Below, piece after piece: positions 46,953-58,144 of a DNA stretch of 64,000 bases. The position numbers and the translations under genes were made by a program. Each line of letters opens with the position of its first letter. The stretch's first letter is position 1. The stretch is from Eucommia ulmoides (taxonomy: Eukaryota; Streptophyta; Magnoliopsida; Garryales; Eucommiaceae): positions 35,469,176 to 35,533,175 of the forward strand of contig CM028338.1 in the NCBI GenBank assembly GCA_016647705.1. The letters run 5' to 3'. A model generated the notes under the pieces. The model worked only from the letters and a program-made list of their open reading frames with translations. It was not told where the DNA came from and searched no databases.

Positions 46953-49900
46953 TCATTTCTTTGCATCTTGACAAGAACTTCCTTCTTGGGTCCCTTTCTG
47001 AGAGCCATTAACACTTGTCTTTCCATCACCTATTCTGTCTGTTTGGTCGGAACTTTGTTTTTCTTCTTCTCGGTTTTTTGAATTCGATTTTTCTGTATTT
47101 TTCTTGATTTCTTTTAGAGTCTCCTCCAACTTTTCAAGCCTAACTTTCACATCCAAAAGTTCTGGATGGGTCGCTGCTTCTTTTTCTTCAGTTGCCTTTA
47201 GTTCTTCCATCTCTTTGGCTCTTGCTTCTTCTTCCGCTTGTTTTTTCAGCTCAAGTTCCTGACTAGGAATATAGGGGACAGTATAATCAAACGCCAACAA
47301 AAAAGAAGAGAAATTAAAAATTATTTATACAAGTAATGGCACACACAAGAAATTATTTGTACTATTTTTTTCCAAGAAACTTGATCGATGAGACCCAAAA
47401 CATAGGTGGCATTTGTTCATTGTTTCTGTCCCCATATTTTTTCAGAGAACAGAATAATTTTGTTTTGTTCCCAAAAAATTGTTTTAAAAACAGGGAGAGG
47501 AACAGAAATATATTTTATTGTTCTCATATTTCTGTTTCTCTTCCCCAAAAACAGAGAGCAGAAACAATAAACAAATAGGGGCAGCATAATGTACTTGTAC
47601 ATAATCTCCATGTTTGCTCAAGAAATTGTGCATGAACTGGTGATGTTAAACAGAAAGATGAAGCAGAATCTAATAATTACATGTTAAAAAATTATTAATT
47701 ATGCAATGGACAGAAATCACAAGAAAATAGAAATGTTAAGCATAATATGGCTTGAGTAGTGCTTGGTTTACTATAAAAAAACAGATTTTTGTCATGTCAA
47801 TCCAAAAACAATTTCCTGAAAATAATTTTTATTTTTTATTTTTTAGTTCTTGGGTATACTAAAAATAGTTCTATAGTGGACCCCTAGGGTTTCTTTGGGT
47901 TGCAACTTGCAATATTGAAAACAATTTTCTATTGATCAGAAAAGCATTTTTATAAACATGTTCTTTAGCTATAGTAAAGGTGTAGAAAACAGTTTTAGAG
48001 TCTGAAAACATAAAACAATTTACAGTTGCCAACAAAACAAAAACCTACGAGATTGATAGGGCTTTTAAATTATAAACATTGCAATTAGTTTAGAACAAGA
48101 GAAGAGATAATTAAACCAAAACTAAAAGAATATCCTTCGTCTATGAGACAAATGGATAGTAAAATTGAGAAAAGTCAGGTAATAAAAAATGAAAGGTCAT
48201 AGGAAGAATGTTGACTACCGCCTCCATTCTTCTCATCTCATAGCGAGCATATTGAGCCACCAAATACACAGCTGTTACAGGAAATATGATACCTCAGAAA
48301 TCTGAAACAACTTCAAATTAGACACAAGGAACATTCTAGGTGCCGTTTATTTCTTGTTCCTGTTATTACAAAACTTGGAACCAAAATACGGGACAAAAGA
48401 TCTGTTTATGTTTCTGTTTCTGTTTCTGTTTCCCAAAAACAAAAATTTGTTTTCGTTGCCATGCCTTTGTTTCTGTTCGGATTTTATTGGGAACCGAAAC
48501 AGAAATCTGGGAATATAAATACTAAAAAGCCGGCACCTAAAATTATGTGAGTATACATACCCAATGAAGGCATGCAGGCAAAGACTAGTTGCACCAGGTG
48601 GAAATCGATCCTGATCATGGAAAATAGCCATATAAGAACATGCTGATGACCCATACGAGGAAGAAAATGAAATAACCAAAAAATATCACATACAGATAAA
48701 TAATTATCATCCTTCAGTCAAATGGTTTTAACTTCTACGAAATAAACAAAAGGCCCCATTTGGATAAATGTATCAAATGGGATGATAAAATCATGTTTGG
48801 AGGGGAAAAAAACTTCAATGGATCGAAGTAGGGTGTAAATTTTTTAACAAAGTAATTTAAAAAAAAAAAAAAAAAAGCTTCCACTTGAACTATTAAATGT
48901 CTGTTTTTAGTTTGTTGATATCTATCTGGTATAAAATCTAAATTCAAGCTACACTTTATCAATTTTAAATCCATCTATTTCACATCCTTTCGTCCAAACT
49001 CAACCAGAAAGAATTCAGGATGTTATAGTCCATGGAATCCATGTCAAACAAAGAAAACCAAGGCATTCAAATGCAATAGACAAAAGAAACAATGATAATT
49101 CTATCAAGTGCAATCAAAAGAAGAAAATATTAGCACTGCACAACCATAAAAATTTGTGCAGACTTCCTAATTCCAGAAAATACCAACCGAGAGAAAGAAT
49201 CATGAGAATCCTTTGTTTGCACGGAAATGAAATTAGGTAGCAATTGGTGTCATGAAATTGAAGTTTAAGAATCAAAACTTTTACATCTGTTCATTTTCAA
49301 TTCCCATGCTCCAATTCTTTACAACAAAACAATAATGGAACTTTCTCATGCATTCATTTCAAATCGAATGAGAATTACTTCTATGGATTAACTTCCATCC
49401 TTAGGGTTAGGCAGCGAACTCTGGTAGGAACCAGATATTTCTGTAAGCATGTCATTCAAAAACTCAAATGCATTCAGAAAATCTGTGAAACAAAGGGAAA
49501 TTACATTTTTGGTCCCTAAAGTATGGGGTGGATGTCTATGTGGACCCTGAGGCTTGCCACATAGCACATTTGATCCCTCATGTTTGACATTTGTTTCAAT
49601 CCCGAAAAATTGAAAATAATATCAATGATTTTGGACGAAAATTTGATTATGCTTAGCATGTGGCTTTCTAATAGGTATATTTTCGTCATTTCATCACTCC
49701 ACAAGACATAAAATAATTTTCCCTACCAACAATTCAGAGTTCTCTCTCATTTTTCAAAACAAATCGCTGTCAAGGAAAAACGCCATAGATGTAGTGGAGT
49801 GATGATATGACAAAATATTTCCAGTAGAAGGTCACGTGCTGAGAACAACCATTTCCAACCAAAATCTTTCACAATATTTTTTATTTTGCGGGATTGAAAC

Positions 49901-51284
49901 ATATGCGAAAATTTACAGACCATACATTAAATCTACTATAACCTTATTACCAGAGATTTTTTCGGTTTGGTCATATGTAATTGTAGCCTTTAAATTAATA
50001 TTGGAAATGAACCCATGAAAATATCTTAAAATTTAAATACGTGCATTCTAATACCAATTCTAAGACTTCAATCGTATGCCTTCCAACACTATATAAAGTA
50101 ATAACTTGAAGGTTTACATACCTTCATTTTCAATTCCCTTCCAAGCACTAATATTAGGTCATCCTTAGGATCCTTAGGAGCCAGGAAGGGCATAAATTTT
50201 AGGGAAAATTGGCGATTAGTCCTAATTTAGGGTCTAATTCGCAATTAGTCCTTTCTTATTATTAGGTTTTAATTTAGTCCCTTAAGTTGGATTTCACTTA
50301 AATTTTAGTCCCACATTGCAAGGATTGTAAGGACATTGCAGGGATTGTAGGGAGAATTTAATGAGTAAATTCGGTTTTATAGGGAATATTAGTTACATGT
50401 AACGAATATTAGTTACAATTTCATAATCGTTATTTTTTTTTCTATATATTTATGTATTTTTTGTTACATGTACTTATATAATATTTGTTACATATTACAA
50501 TTATATATATTTGTGTAGTATTTTGTGATATTTAATAAATATTGAACACATAAATTAATTTAATATTAGTTACATGTATTTGTGTACATTTAGTTACCTA
50601 TAACTAATTGCATGTATTTTATGTGATTTTTATAATATATAATAAAATTTCACATGCAACGTTGTTACATGTAACTGCGCTAGTGGAGGGTTTCTGCCTT
50701 TTTAAAATAAGCGGGACTAAAACTAAAGTTTATTTCGCCTCTAGGGCTTTTTACCAATTAAGGGTGAAACAAGAGACCCCTAAATATTAATAGACATGAT
50801 GAATCATTTCTTTTTTAATTAAACCACAGTTTTCATTTTTGTATTCTAGGTATTAACTAACTATATACTGAAATAAGCAGAAAGACAAATTACAATAAGA
50901 AATACACACACACACATATATATATATGCAAATTAATTCATGAAAAATATATATATATAAATTTCAGAGTCAGAGACTGAAATTAATTGTTTAATTAAAT
51001 GCCAACAAGAATCAGGAAATTGAAAAACCTAAGCAAACTAAGCATGCGTACCCAAATTTCTTCTTCTTAGGGGGCGTGGTGAAGAGAATCTTAGCGGCGG
51101 TCATGAAATCGAGCTTGTCCAGATCCTTATAGGCGTCGTAAGAACTCAAAGACGACCCGTCGGCCTTAACGCTATTGGTGTTGGGGACGGCGGCGGTCGG
51201 TTTGCTGCCCGTACAAAATGGTCTCCTAGTGACGGCGCCGAATAGCCGTGGGATTCGGGTCCAAACGTGTCTCCGGTAGAACAT
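46953..51284 (-). CDS. Small mitochondrial-type membrane protein with coiled-coil tail, four exons, complete
   Basis: Exons: 51284-51052, 48610-48561, 48271-48219 and 47258-46953. All introns are GT-AG and phases fit, giving 213 residues. The N-terminus is Arg-rich (MFYRRHVWTRIPRLFGAVTR), a likely mitochondrial presequence. Next come LDKLDFMTAAKILFTTPP and a basic KKKKFG. A hydrophobic segment, FHLVQLVFACMPSLAVYLVA, is split between the 50-bp and 53-bp exons and followed by YEMRRM. The tail is a Glu/Lys-rich coiled coil (ELELKKQAEEEARAKEMEEL onward) and a polar end. I recognise the same arrangement in an uncharacterised conserved plant protein but cannot name it or its function. No defect is seen. 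The reading frame was pieced together by eye across three introns. Confidence 0.85.
47405..47585. mobile_element. Short MITE in intron 3 of the four-exon gene
   Basis: Imperfect terminal inverted repeats: left GGTGGCATTTGTTCATTGTT, right the reverse complement of GCTGCCCCTATTTGTTTATT. A possible 3-bp flank ata is on both sides. The inner part is also partly palindromic. It resembles the neighbouring element at 48339-48537 but is more decayed. Confidence 0.65.
48339..48537. mobile_element. 199-bp MITE filling most of intron 2 of the four-exon gene
   Basis: Ends GGTGCCG and CGGCACC with TA on both sides (48337-48338 and 48538-48539). The inner sequence is a loose palindrome of TTCTGTTTC and GAAACAGAAA. 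Intron 2 is 48560-48272, 289 bp, so the element makes up two thirds of it and ends about 20 bp from the splice donor. The superfamily is not certain. Confidence 0.75.
48611..51051 (-). other. Intron 1 of the four-exon gene (2.44 kb)
   Basis: AT-rich. Around 49503-49620 and 50205-50340 are phrases such as TTTGGTCCCTAAAGTATGG and GATTAGTCCTAATTTAGGG, typical of degenerate dispersed plant repeats. A (CA)n(TA)n tract is at 50905-50930. No exon-like segment was found. Confidence 0.6.
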
Positions 51285-51569
51285 TCTTCGAATTCCTATT
51301 TCTCAACATTCCCCCCGCATAAAGAGTGGTTATGGAGCTTAGTTTAGCTCACATGGAGTCGCCACTCGCCACTGCGGCAGAATTTGTTGCGTGAGAAGGC
51401 AGTCGGGTCATTTTACATGGATCTCGGTTCTAGCCCCATATTTGATTTTCATCAATAGTGCGAGGAAGCTTGGTCATCCAGCCCCTAATTTTGACAATTT
51501 TACCACCAACTCGGCCTCACTTGTGCCATTTTTTTCACAAATACTCACTATTATATTTAGATGGGAATT
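51285..51569 (-). promoter_or_regulatory. Upstream flank of the four-exon gene
   Basis: Presumed 5' UTR and core promoter. GC content is higher than in the surroundings to about 51480 (for example GGAGTCGCCACTCGCCACTG). No TATA box or other motif stands out, so this is positional inference only. Confidence 0.35.
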
Positions 51570-52325
51570 TAAATAGGATTAGGTTTAATGAGGTATAGAT
51601 TAATCTTGAATTATTTTAAAATTTTAATTTTATATTAAATTTAAATTATTATTACAATTTAATTTAAGCCAAAAAAAAAAGTAAACTACATAAAAAAGTA
51701 TATAATATTAAAGATTTTTAAGTTAATTTTTACTTTTAGTTTTAATACAAAAATATATTTAAAAACTAATTTTTATTTCTAATTTTAATAACAAAATACT
51801 TTTTTTTTAAAAAAAAAGTACACCAATTTTGTCATATCTTGTCACATCTCTGGGTGCACTTGCTCTAAATTAAGTGTGTCATAGTACTATTCATCTATCA
51901 TATTTGATAAACACTCTTAATTTTTTGAGATGCTATAACTAGAGTAAATTTGGTGTGTCATTTGCCAAATGTGACACATGAATAGTACTATGACACAATA
52001 GGTGTCATAAAAATAGTGTGTGCCATTTTTTTTATATATTTTATATTGAAATTAAAAATTAACTTGAATTAACTGTATTGTTTAAATGTATGTTTTTACT
52101 AAAAATAAAAATTAACTTAAAATATTTAAATTATGTAATTTTTTTTTATGTAGTTTGGTTTTTTTCACTTAAATTAAATTATAATCATAATTTATACTAA
52201 AAAAATAAATTAAAACCCTAATTTTAATCCCAACCCTAAAATAAAATTTACAAAATAAACACAACCCAACAAAATTTAATTAAATCTAACCAAACCTAAT
52301 TAAACCAAACCTAATTTAAACCCAA
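51570..52325. mobile_element. Foldback element K (~0.75 kb inverted repeat)
   Basis: Left arm (about 51640-51900) pairs with right arm (about 51965-52230). For example, AACTACATAAAAAAGTAT near 51685 faces the complement of TACATAAAAAAAAATTAC near 52150. AAGTGTGTCATAGTACTATT (51873) faces AATAGTACTATGACACAAT (51991). The loop is near 51940. Outer borders are ill-defined and no target duplication was found. No coding sequence. The type of transposon is unknown. Confidence 0.7.
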
Positions 52326-54414
52326 CCAAATCAAAACTTTAGTTGATTAAACCAAAACCAACCCAAAATCAAGTTAAAACCATCTAAAGATAAGCAATTA
52401 AAACAATAGGAGAGAGAGAGAGAGTCACGCCGCTGAACAGACTGACGATGAACGGAGTTGGGCTGAAGAAGGAAGGTGATCTTCAAATCGGCAAGGCAGG
52501 ACGAAGATCTTCAAATCTAGGCAGGAGAAGAAGGTCGACGGACAGGTTTCCATCAAATTCTTTTAATTTTTGCTACAATTTTTTTTTTTTAACTTCTGGA
52601 CTAGATAAATCTTTTTTTTGTTTTTTAATTTCTGGACTGATTTTATGCCGTTGAAGTCCCGTGAATTTTTTGCTCAGCTTTCATTTTGTGGCAAAAATGC
52701 ATAATGCAAAGGAATGCCATTTTGGCATAGTTTCTCCAACAACTTTTGGAATTTCCATTAGTCTTTGTTCTTTTAATTTAGATATAGGCATAGTTTCTCC
52801 AACAACTTTTGGAATTTCCATTAGTCTTTGTTCTTTTAATTTAGATATATTAAACTTTAAAGTATTTAAATTGTATCAATTGAATCCAAATACTTAACAC
52901 GTCATTAATCTGGACGGAAATCATCCACATGCCGAGCACTTGAGTTTTTTTAGGGGCTTTTTGGATAATTTCTGTGGACTTGGTTTTTAACCCATCGTCA
53001 TTTTTTAAGTTGAACCATTCCTTAAACCGTCTTCATTCTCTATACTAAATCGCACAACAGTAATTAGGGTTTTCAGGAAAAAGTTGCAGAGTAGAAGACA
53101 ACGATAATGGCTATGCATTTGGAGGAAGATTAAGCAAAGAATGTTCTGATTATTTTATGTATTCCTTTTCTTAGGATTTACTGTTTTATCTTTTTCAATT
53201 TATCTACTTATTGAAGTTACAAAAATCAATAGTGTTTGTTGGGTTTTATATGGTGAAGGTGTAATATTTAATGATGTAGTATTGTATTATTATATGTTGC
53301 TTTAGTGATATTTTAGGTGGTGTTTGGTAACGGTTTCTATTTTTTTGTTTTCACTCTCAATAAATTAAGATAGGATTGGGATGAGAATTTTGTGTTCTTT
53401 CTAATAACATAAACATATTTGGTAATGATCATTACTCTAAAATTGTTTCATTTAATTTATTAGAACATAAACATAGAAATACGTTTGATAGCGACCATTA
53501 TTCTGAAATTGTTTCCTTTAATTTATATGAACAAAAAATCCACTAAAATTTTGATCATCTTCTCAAATAAGAATAAAACTCCTTATATCATGTTTGAATG
53601 AATTACACTTAAACTCAAACAAGACACTCACACTTGAACTTTTTACATTTCAGTTCAAGCTACAATATAATTCCTCACAAAATAATTCTTCTCGCAAGAG
53701 TTTCTACCAAAACTTATAAATTATTAAGATTACTCAACTAAGTGTGATAGAAGTGATCTAGCACAATATAACGATAATCAAATTTCAAGCACGTGTTAAT
53801 TTGTCTAGAATTATGTAAAATGTGAGCACGTAATTAAAATATCTAGATAATATCAAATAAACTATTTAACACGAATGAATCAGATAACTAATTGTTGAAG
53901 TACACGACTTTAGTTAAAGAATGATTTTTTGATGTAATCAGACAAGAAATATTTTCTAATTTAAGAACGTGTGCTAGTTGTCAAGAATTCGAACTCAAAT
54001 AGTGATAGACAAATTCAAATCGTGAGTTTTTCAAGCAAGTGATCAAATCAGAGATAATCATAGATGATTTCAAATAAATCTTATTCAGATAGATGATTAG
54101 ATAAATATATTCATACCTTAATGATAATAATTAAGAACAATACCACCCAAATATAAATGAAGATGTAAATAAAAATGAATAGCAACGTAACTCGTAGGAA
54201 AATAGATTTGATCAACTTGAATTTTCAGCAAGATCAACACACATTTTTCTTCAGAAAATCTCTCTTTTTCTCACGAGAATTTAATTTACAAAATTTTAGA
54301 TGAGAGAGTATTTTTCATAGTGTTTCTTATTATTTTTTAAATTAATTTAGTGATAAGTAATAGGGTGAATTTTAGATATCATTAGCTATCACAAAATACC
54401 AGCAAGCCAAATGA
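52326..54414. other. Intergenic region, one MITE end and a 63-bp tandem duplication
   Basis: AT-rich. (GA)n near 52411-52423. At 53316 GGTGGTGTTTGGTAACGGTT copies the end of the MITE at 54786, but its second end was not found. Near 53400-53530 a ~70-bp segment is present twice (ACATAAACATA... and ATTGTTTC(A/C)TTTAATTTAT). No gene recognised; open frames at 52448-52897 have no known similarity. Confidence 0.55.
52724..52849. repeat. Perfect 63-bp tandem duplication
   Basis: Units 52724-52786 and 52787-52849 are identical (GGCATAGTTTCTCCAACAAC to TTTAGATATA). Identity and the exact head-to-tail junction suggest a very recent event. Confidence 0.95.
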
Positions 54415-55677
54415 TGTGAACCTCACCAAGAATTAGTGAGACCCAAAACCAATTTAGGGTTTCTTCATTGAGATCAATCTCAATTCAGATTTATAAAACG
54501 AAAAAGGAAGAACACAAAAATACAGAATTTGGATAATTATCTTGACCCAACGTTTATGAATGAAACGTGAACTGAAGGTATAAAGAGAACAAACCTCAAC
54601 CCAATAATATAAGTGAATCACGAACTAAAGGTATAAAATTTGAACGCCACAAGAAATTCTTGATAAATTCAGGAAAAGTTCGTTAAAGAACTTAAGAGAA
54701 AACTCTCACAAATGTATTAATCAAAAAGTAATTTATTTTTTCTCATAGACACACCCTCTTTAAATAGGCAGTCAAGAGAGTATAAGGTGGCGTTTGGTAA
54801 CCATTTCTGTTTCCATTCCAGCAGTGGGATGGGAATGGGATGGGATGGAATGGGAATTTTATTTTCTTTTTTAGAGTAGAATCGCGTTTGGTAACGATTT
54901 TATCCTAAAATCTTTTTTTTTTTTTTCTTTTCTGTTTTGGCCTGATGGCGGTGGCGCCGTCGCCGCCCGGCTGGCGGTGCTCCGGCCGGCGCTCCGGCAA
55001 CGGCCGCCGACGGTTCTCTGGCGTTGGAGACGGCGGTGCCCCCCGCCGGCGATGACCGGACGGCGGTGGCGCCAGCAACGCCGGCCGGAAGACAATGGCG
55101 CCGTCGCCGGCGACTGCCGAAAGTGGCCGGAAAATTTTCGGCCGGACGGTGACCGGCGACGGTCGCCGGAGATGACCGGCGGCCGCGGCGGACGGTGGCC
55201 GGCGACGGTTGGCGGCGGCGGACGGTGGCCGGCGACGGTCGGTGGCGGCGGACGGTGGTCGGTCGGTAGGTGAATAGTGACCATGGGTTTTGGAAATGGA
55301 ATGGGAATAATGAGAAACGAACTTTTTTTTGTTTCTCATTTCTTAAGAAAAAAGTGGGCACAATTCTCAAATGGGAATGAAATGGAAATGGAAACAAAAA
55401 TTACCAAACGCTATTCCCAAACAGAATTCCCAAAAATCTGGGAATGGAATGGGATGGAAATAGTTACCAAACGGGGCCTAAGAAAACTTAGTCTAGTAAG
55501 GAAAATGAAACTTCCTATCTTGCCTTTCACTCCAAGTCTAAGAAAGAAAAGACTCCTAGTCTAAAAAAAAAAAACGTCTAATTGGCAATCATGCCTTACA
55601 AATCATCAACTAAAAGACCTAAATTAAAATTAAAAGACTACTAATAAAATAAATAGGCTGAAAATTCATAGGTCTCA
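54415..55677 (-). repeat. LTR of chromovirus J, left copy, hosting a MITE
   Basis: On the minus strand it runs TGAGACC (from 55677) to TTCACA (54415). Without the MITE it is about 570 bp. It matches the right copy (57564-58144) in inverted orientation, for example at TTCTTGGTGAG, AGAGGGTGTGTC and AGGCAAGATAGGAAGTTTC. It follows the minus-strand pol of J, so it is in the position of J's 3' LTR. Confidence 0.83.
54786..55478. mobile_element. 693-bp MITE with GC-rich core (PIF/Harbinger-like)
   Basis: Terminal inverted repeats GGTGGCGTTTGGTAAC and (reverse complement of right) GGCCCCGTTTGGTAAC, with target duplication taa (54783-54785 and 55479-55481). Both features fit Tourist/PIF-Harbinger MITEs. 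The outer parts have GGGATGGGAATGG-type text. The core, about 54940-55262, is extremely GC- and CpG-rich, with ~30-bp repeats of GGACGGTGGCCGGCGACGGT near 55185-55262. Open frames in the core are Arg/Pro/Ala-rich on both strands and look like composition artefacts. Confidence 0.85.
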
Positions 55678-57563
55678 TGCCTCGGCCCATTCAAGATCAC
55701 GCCTAAGCCCATTCGCCTGCCTTGATGGGATGGATTAGGCCTTCATCGTCCTTTGGGTCTAATTTGAGCTTCATCATTTTAGACTCAATCCAAACTCTTG
55801 AATTAACCCATTGAGTACTTTTTTAATCTTCTTGAATCTTACCCTAATAATAGGTCCAAGTGGAACATGCAATTGTTCCCTTGATGGTCTTTGTTAGTTC
55901 TTATCATCCTCCCTTTCTTCAAAAGGATTTGACCTCGAATCTTCACCGTGTCCCTTCAAGTGTTTCAAGGACTCATGGTCGGTATGTATGACAAACTCTC
56001 TCAGCCATAGGTAATGTTTTCAAGTCTCCAATACTCTCATCAACGCAAAGAGCTCCTTGTTATATGTCGGGTAATTTAACGTTGTCCTATTTAGCTTTTC
56101 GCTAAAATACGCTTTTGGTTGTTTCTCCCGCATCAAGGCAACTCCAATATTTATTCTTGAGGTATCACACTCAATTTCAAAAGTTTAAAAAAAAAATCAG
56201 GTAATGCTAATAAGGAAGCACCACATAACCTCTCTCTAATCTCATTAAATGTTCGTTCTTGCTTAATACCCCATTTAAAACCTATCGATTTTTTAACAAT
56301 TTCAATGAGTGGTGTAGTTAGCGTGCTGAAATTTATGACAAATCGCCTATAAAAACTAGCCAACCATGAAAACATTTTACCTCCGCGATTGACTTAGGTA
56401 TGAGTTATTCTTTGATAGCCTTCACATTTTCCTCATCCACCGCAATCCCTTTCGCACTAACAACATATCCAAGAAATACAGCTTTGTCCAAGCAAAATCA
56501 AGATTTCTTTAAATTTGCATATAATTTTTCTTTTTTCAGAACATCAAACACACAATGCAAATGATCAATATGCTCATCTAAGCTTTTACTATACACCAAA
56601 ATATCATCAAAATAGATCACAACAAACTTGCCTATAAACGCATGCAATCCATAATTCATTAACCTCATAAATGTACTTGGTGCATTAGTTAGCCCAAAAG
56701 GCATTACTAACCACTCATACAATCCATATTTAGTTTTAAAGGTAGTTTTTCATTTATCACCCTCTTTTATCCTAATTTGATGATACCCATTTTTTTTTGT
56801 GAAAATACATGACTCATACAACTCATCTAACATTTCATCTAACCTACGAATGGGATGTCGATACTTTACTGTAATGTTGTTAATAACTCCATAATAAACA
56901 CACATACACCAAGTTCCATCATTCTTAGGCACAAGTAGTACCGGTACTGCGCATAGGCTCATGTTCTCTCTTACGTGCCCTTTAGCCAGCAACTCCTCTA
57001 CTTGCCTTTAAAGTTCCTTCGTTTCCTCTGGATTACTCCTATAGGTTGGTCAGTTAGGAATTACTGTACCTGGTTCAAAATCAATTTGATGCTCTATATC
57101 TCGAATTAGTGGCAATCTACTAGGCATGTCGCTAGGGAACACGTCCTCAAATTCCTGTAACAATTAAACAACCACACTAGGCAAAGATTTGTCAAGTTTG
57201 TTAGTATTAAAACACGCCTCTTTGTACAATAGTACAAATATAAGCAGGTTTGCATAAAAAAACACTCTTGATATCCTCGCCTTAGCATATTATCTCACTT
57301 GTTTTTATGTTTTTCTCTCATTTTTTACTCTCTCCTTTCTTTTCACTCTCTTTTCTCTTTTCACTCTCTCTTTTCTTATCTTTTTTTGAACTCTCGGTCT
57401 CACAAATTTTTTTCAACTCATTCTTTCTTTTCAATTTCATTTGATCTTTATACACTTGTCTTGGAGTCAATGGCACAAGAGTAATGGTTTTTATTGTCTT
57501 TCACAAATGAGTGTCTATTCTTGAACCCGTCATGAGTAACTTTCCTGTCAAATTACCAAGGCA
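55678..57563 (-). pseudogene. Chromovirus (Ty3-gypsy) J pol remnant
   Basis: From 57560 down: KVTHDGFKNRHSFVKDNK (end of the protease-linker region); near 57000 [20 protein letters not shown] and [16 protein letters not shown] (RT); [18 protein letters not shown] and [20 protein letters not shown] with the FDD catalytic core (56640-56590); FSWLASFYRRFVINFSTLTT (56370); RNase H piece DHESLKHLK (55980); then [10 protein letters not shown], a phrase near the C-terminus of such polyproteins. So integrase is deleted. Stops and frameshifts occur. The RT wording is that of chromoviruses. Confidence 0.87.
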
Positions 57564-58144
57564 TGAGACCCACAAATTTTCAGTCTATTTATTTTATTAT
57601 TAGTCTTTTAATTTTAATTTAAGTATTTTAGTTGATGATTTGTAAGGCGTGATTGCCAATTAAACTTTTTCTTTTTAGATTATGAATCTTTTCCTTGCTA
57701 GACTTGAAGTGAAAGGCAAGATAGGAAGTTTCATTTTATTTTATTTCCTTTTCCTTTCTAGACTAGGTCTTCTTATACTCTCTTGGATGCCTATTTAAAG
57801 AGGGTGTGTCCATGAGAAAAAACACATTACTTTCTGATTAATACAATTGTAAGAATTTTATCTTAAGTTCTTTAACAAATTTTTTCTGAACTTATCAAGA
57901 ATTTCATGTGGCGTTCAAACTCTATACCTTTTATTTGTGATTCACTTATAATCATTGAGTTGAGATTTGTTCTCTTTATACCTTTGATTTGCGTTTCATT
58001 CATAAACGTTGAGTTAATGTAAATTATCCAAATTATGTATTTCTATGTTCTTCCTTTTTTGTTTATAAATTTGAATTTAGATTGATTCTAGTAAAGAAAC
58101 CCTAAATTTGTTTCGGGTCTCATTAATTCTTGGTGAGATTTACA
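57564..58144 (+). repeat. LTR of chromovirus J, right copy, inverted
   Basis: TGAGACCCACAAATTTTC to GGTGAGATTTACA, 581 bp, no MITE. It is in the opposite orientation to the left copy and abuts the protease end of the minus-strand pol. The nine bases after it, TCATTTGGC, also follow the left copy, which may be a shared primer-site start. Confidence 0.83.

Noticed and set aside
54871-55397. Arg/Pro/Ala-rich open frames up to 165 codons on both strands
   Set aside because: All lie over the GC-rich core of a MITE, where stop codons are rare in every frame.
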